A DNA stretch of 8,444 nt, taken from NCBI GenBank assembly GCA_025463615.1, contig JAODAU010000385.1, positions 1 to 8,444 on the forward strand. The letters run 5' to 3'. Positions 8,027-8,444 of the stretch are shown here, in pieces. How positions within the stretch are numbered: position 1 is the stretch's first letter; each line of letters starts with the position of its first letter. Both the position numbers and the translations under genes were made by a program. Source of the DNA: Microbacteriaceae bacterium (GTDB lineage Bacteria > Actinomycetota > Actinomycetes > Actinomycetales > Microbacteriaceae). Below the pieces are notes generated by a model, which had not been told where the DNA came from, did not search any database, and was given only the letters and a program-made list of their open reading frames with translations.

Positions 8027-8444
8027 AGCGCATCGGCATCATCTTCGGCGGAGCGAACAGCGAGCACGAGGTCTCGCAGAACTCCGCGCGGAGCGTGGCG
8101 GCGAACCTCGACACGACCCTGTTCGAGCCCGTCCTGCTCGGCATCGACCGCTCGGGGGACTGGCACCGGGTCGACTCGATCGACGCCCTGGATGCCGCGA
8201 CCGGCGGCACCCGCCTGCCCGACCTCGACGGCATCGACGTCGCCTTCCCCGTGCTGCACGGTCGCTTCGGCGAGGACGGCACGGTGCAGGGCCTGCTCGA
8301 GCTCGCCCGCCTGCCCTACGTCGGCTGCGGGGTGCTGGCGAGCGCCGTCGCCATGGACAAGCTGATCGCGCAGCGCCTGCTCGACGCGAGCGAGATCCCC
8401 ACCATCCCGAGCCGCGGCATCACCGTGGAGACGCGCGACCAGGC
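8023..8444 (+). CDS. ddl: D-alanine--D-alanine ligase (N-terminal part)
   Basis: The first 140 codons are present; the gene runs off the right edge. The enzyme joins two D-alanines using ATP, giving the dipeptide that ends the peptidoglycan stem. The N-terminal domain has IIFGGANSEHEVSQNSARSV near residues 6-25, with the family's conserved Glu of SEHEVS. It continues with FPVLHGRFGEDGTVQGLLE and LPYVGCGVLASAVAMDK, followed by the beginning of the ATP-grasp region. The start is GTG at 8023, overlapping the alr stop as GTGA, with AGGAG at 8013-8017 five bases upstream. Alr product feeds Ddl directly, so coupling makes metabolic sense. The residues that separate D-Ala from D-lactate or D-Ser specificity lie beyond the window, so specificity is assumed from the family. 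Confidence 0.95.
   Translation, partial: MKRIGIIFGGANSEHEVSQNSARSVAANLDTTLFEPVLLGIDRSGDWHRVDSIDALDAATGGTRLPDLDGIDVAFPVLHGRFGEDGTVQGLLELARLPYVGCGVLASAVAMDKLIAQRLLDASEIPTIPSRGITVETRDQ

Noticed and set aside
6866..8444. Van-type glycopeptide resistance cluster
   Set aside because: Racemase plus ligase might recall vanT/vanC, but both proteins look like ordinary Alr and Ddl. No VanX, VanY, VanH or two-component genes are visible, though the right edge is cut.

Overview
The window is GC-rich DNA from an actinobacterium, most likely a member of the Microbacteriaceae. This rests on about 70% GC with C/G-ending codons, actinobacterial-type protein sequences, TANNNT -10 boxes placed so that transcripts would start at or next to a start codon, and many GGATGCC/GGCATCC words. 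The species cannot be named from the sequence alone.

Layout, left to right. (1) The 5' end of a DrrA-type ABC transporter ATPase gene runs leftward off the window. (2) A 171-bp divergent intergenic region follows, with phased CTGTC repeats. (3) Next is a rightward pair overlapping by 8 bp: a membrane-anchored esterase and a large MprF-like aminoacyl-lipid synthase. The synthase has a rhomboid-like membrane domain whose catalytic residues appear to be lost. (4) A 145-bp leader precedes leuA. It has an extended -10 box, a leaderless GTG reading frame with four consecutive Leu codons (three of them CTT), and a perfect 11-bp stem. It fits a leucine-responsive RNA element. (5) leuA is followed 2 bp later by a small APH(3')-like kinase gene. 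(6) A 196-bp intergenic region holds a C-rich, G-poor stretch, a perfect 14-bp inverted repeat 64 bp apart, and an apparently leaderless alr promoter. (7) alr and ddl overlap (GTGA); ddl runs off the right edge.

How the genes work together. The esterase/synthase pair could form a cycle that puts amino acids onto membrane lipids and takes them off again. leuA commits carbon to leucine, and its leader suggests control by leucine or charged leucyl-tRNA. Alr and Ddl make D-alanine and the D-Ala-D-Ala dipeptide for peptidoglycan. Several genes belong to families linked to envelope function or antibiotic tolerance (exporter ATPase, lipid aminoacylation, APH-like kinase, Alr/Ddl), but most are also ordinary housekeeping types. 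The best leads for new biology are the leuA leader, the pseudo-rhomboid synthase with its esterase partner, the shortened APH-like kinase, the intergenic inverted repeat, and the codon-distorting GGATGCC word.
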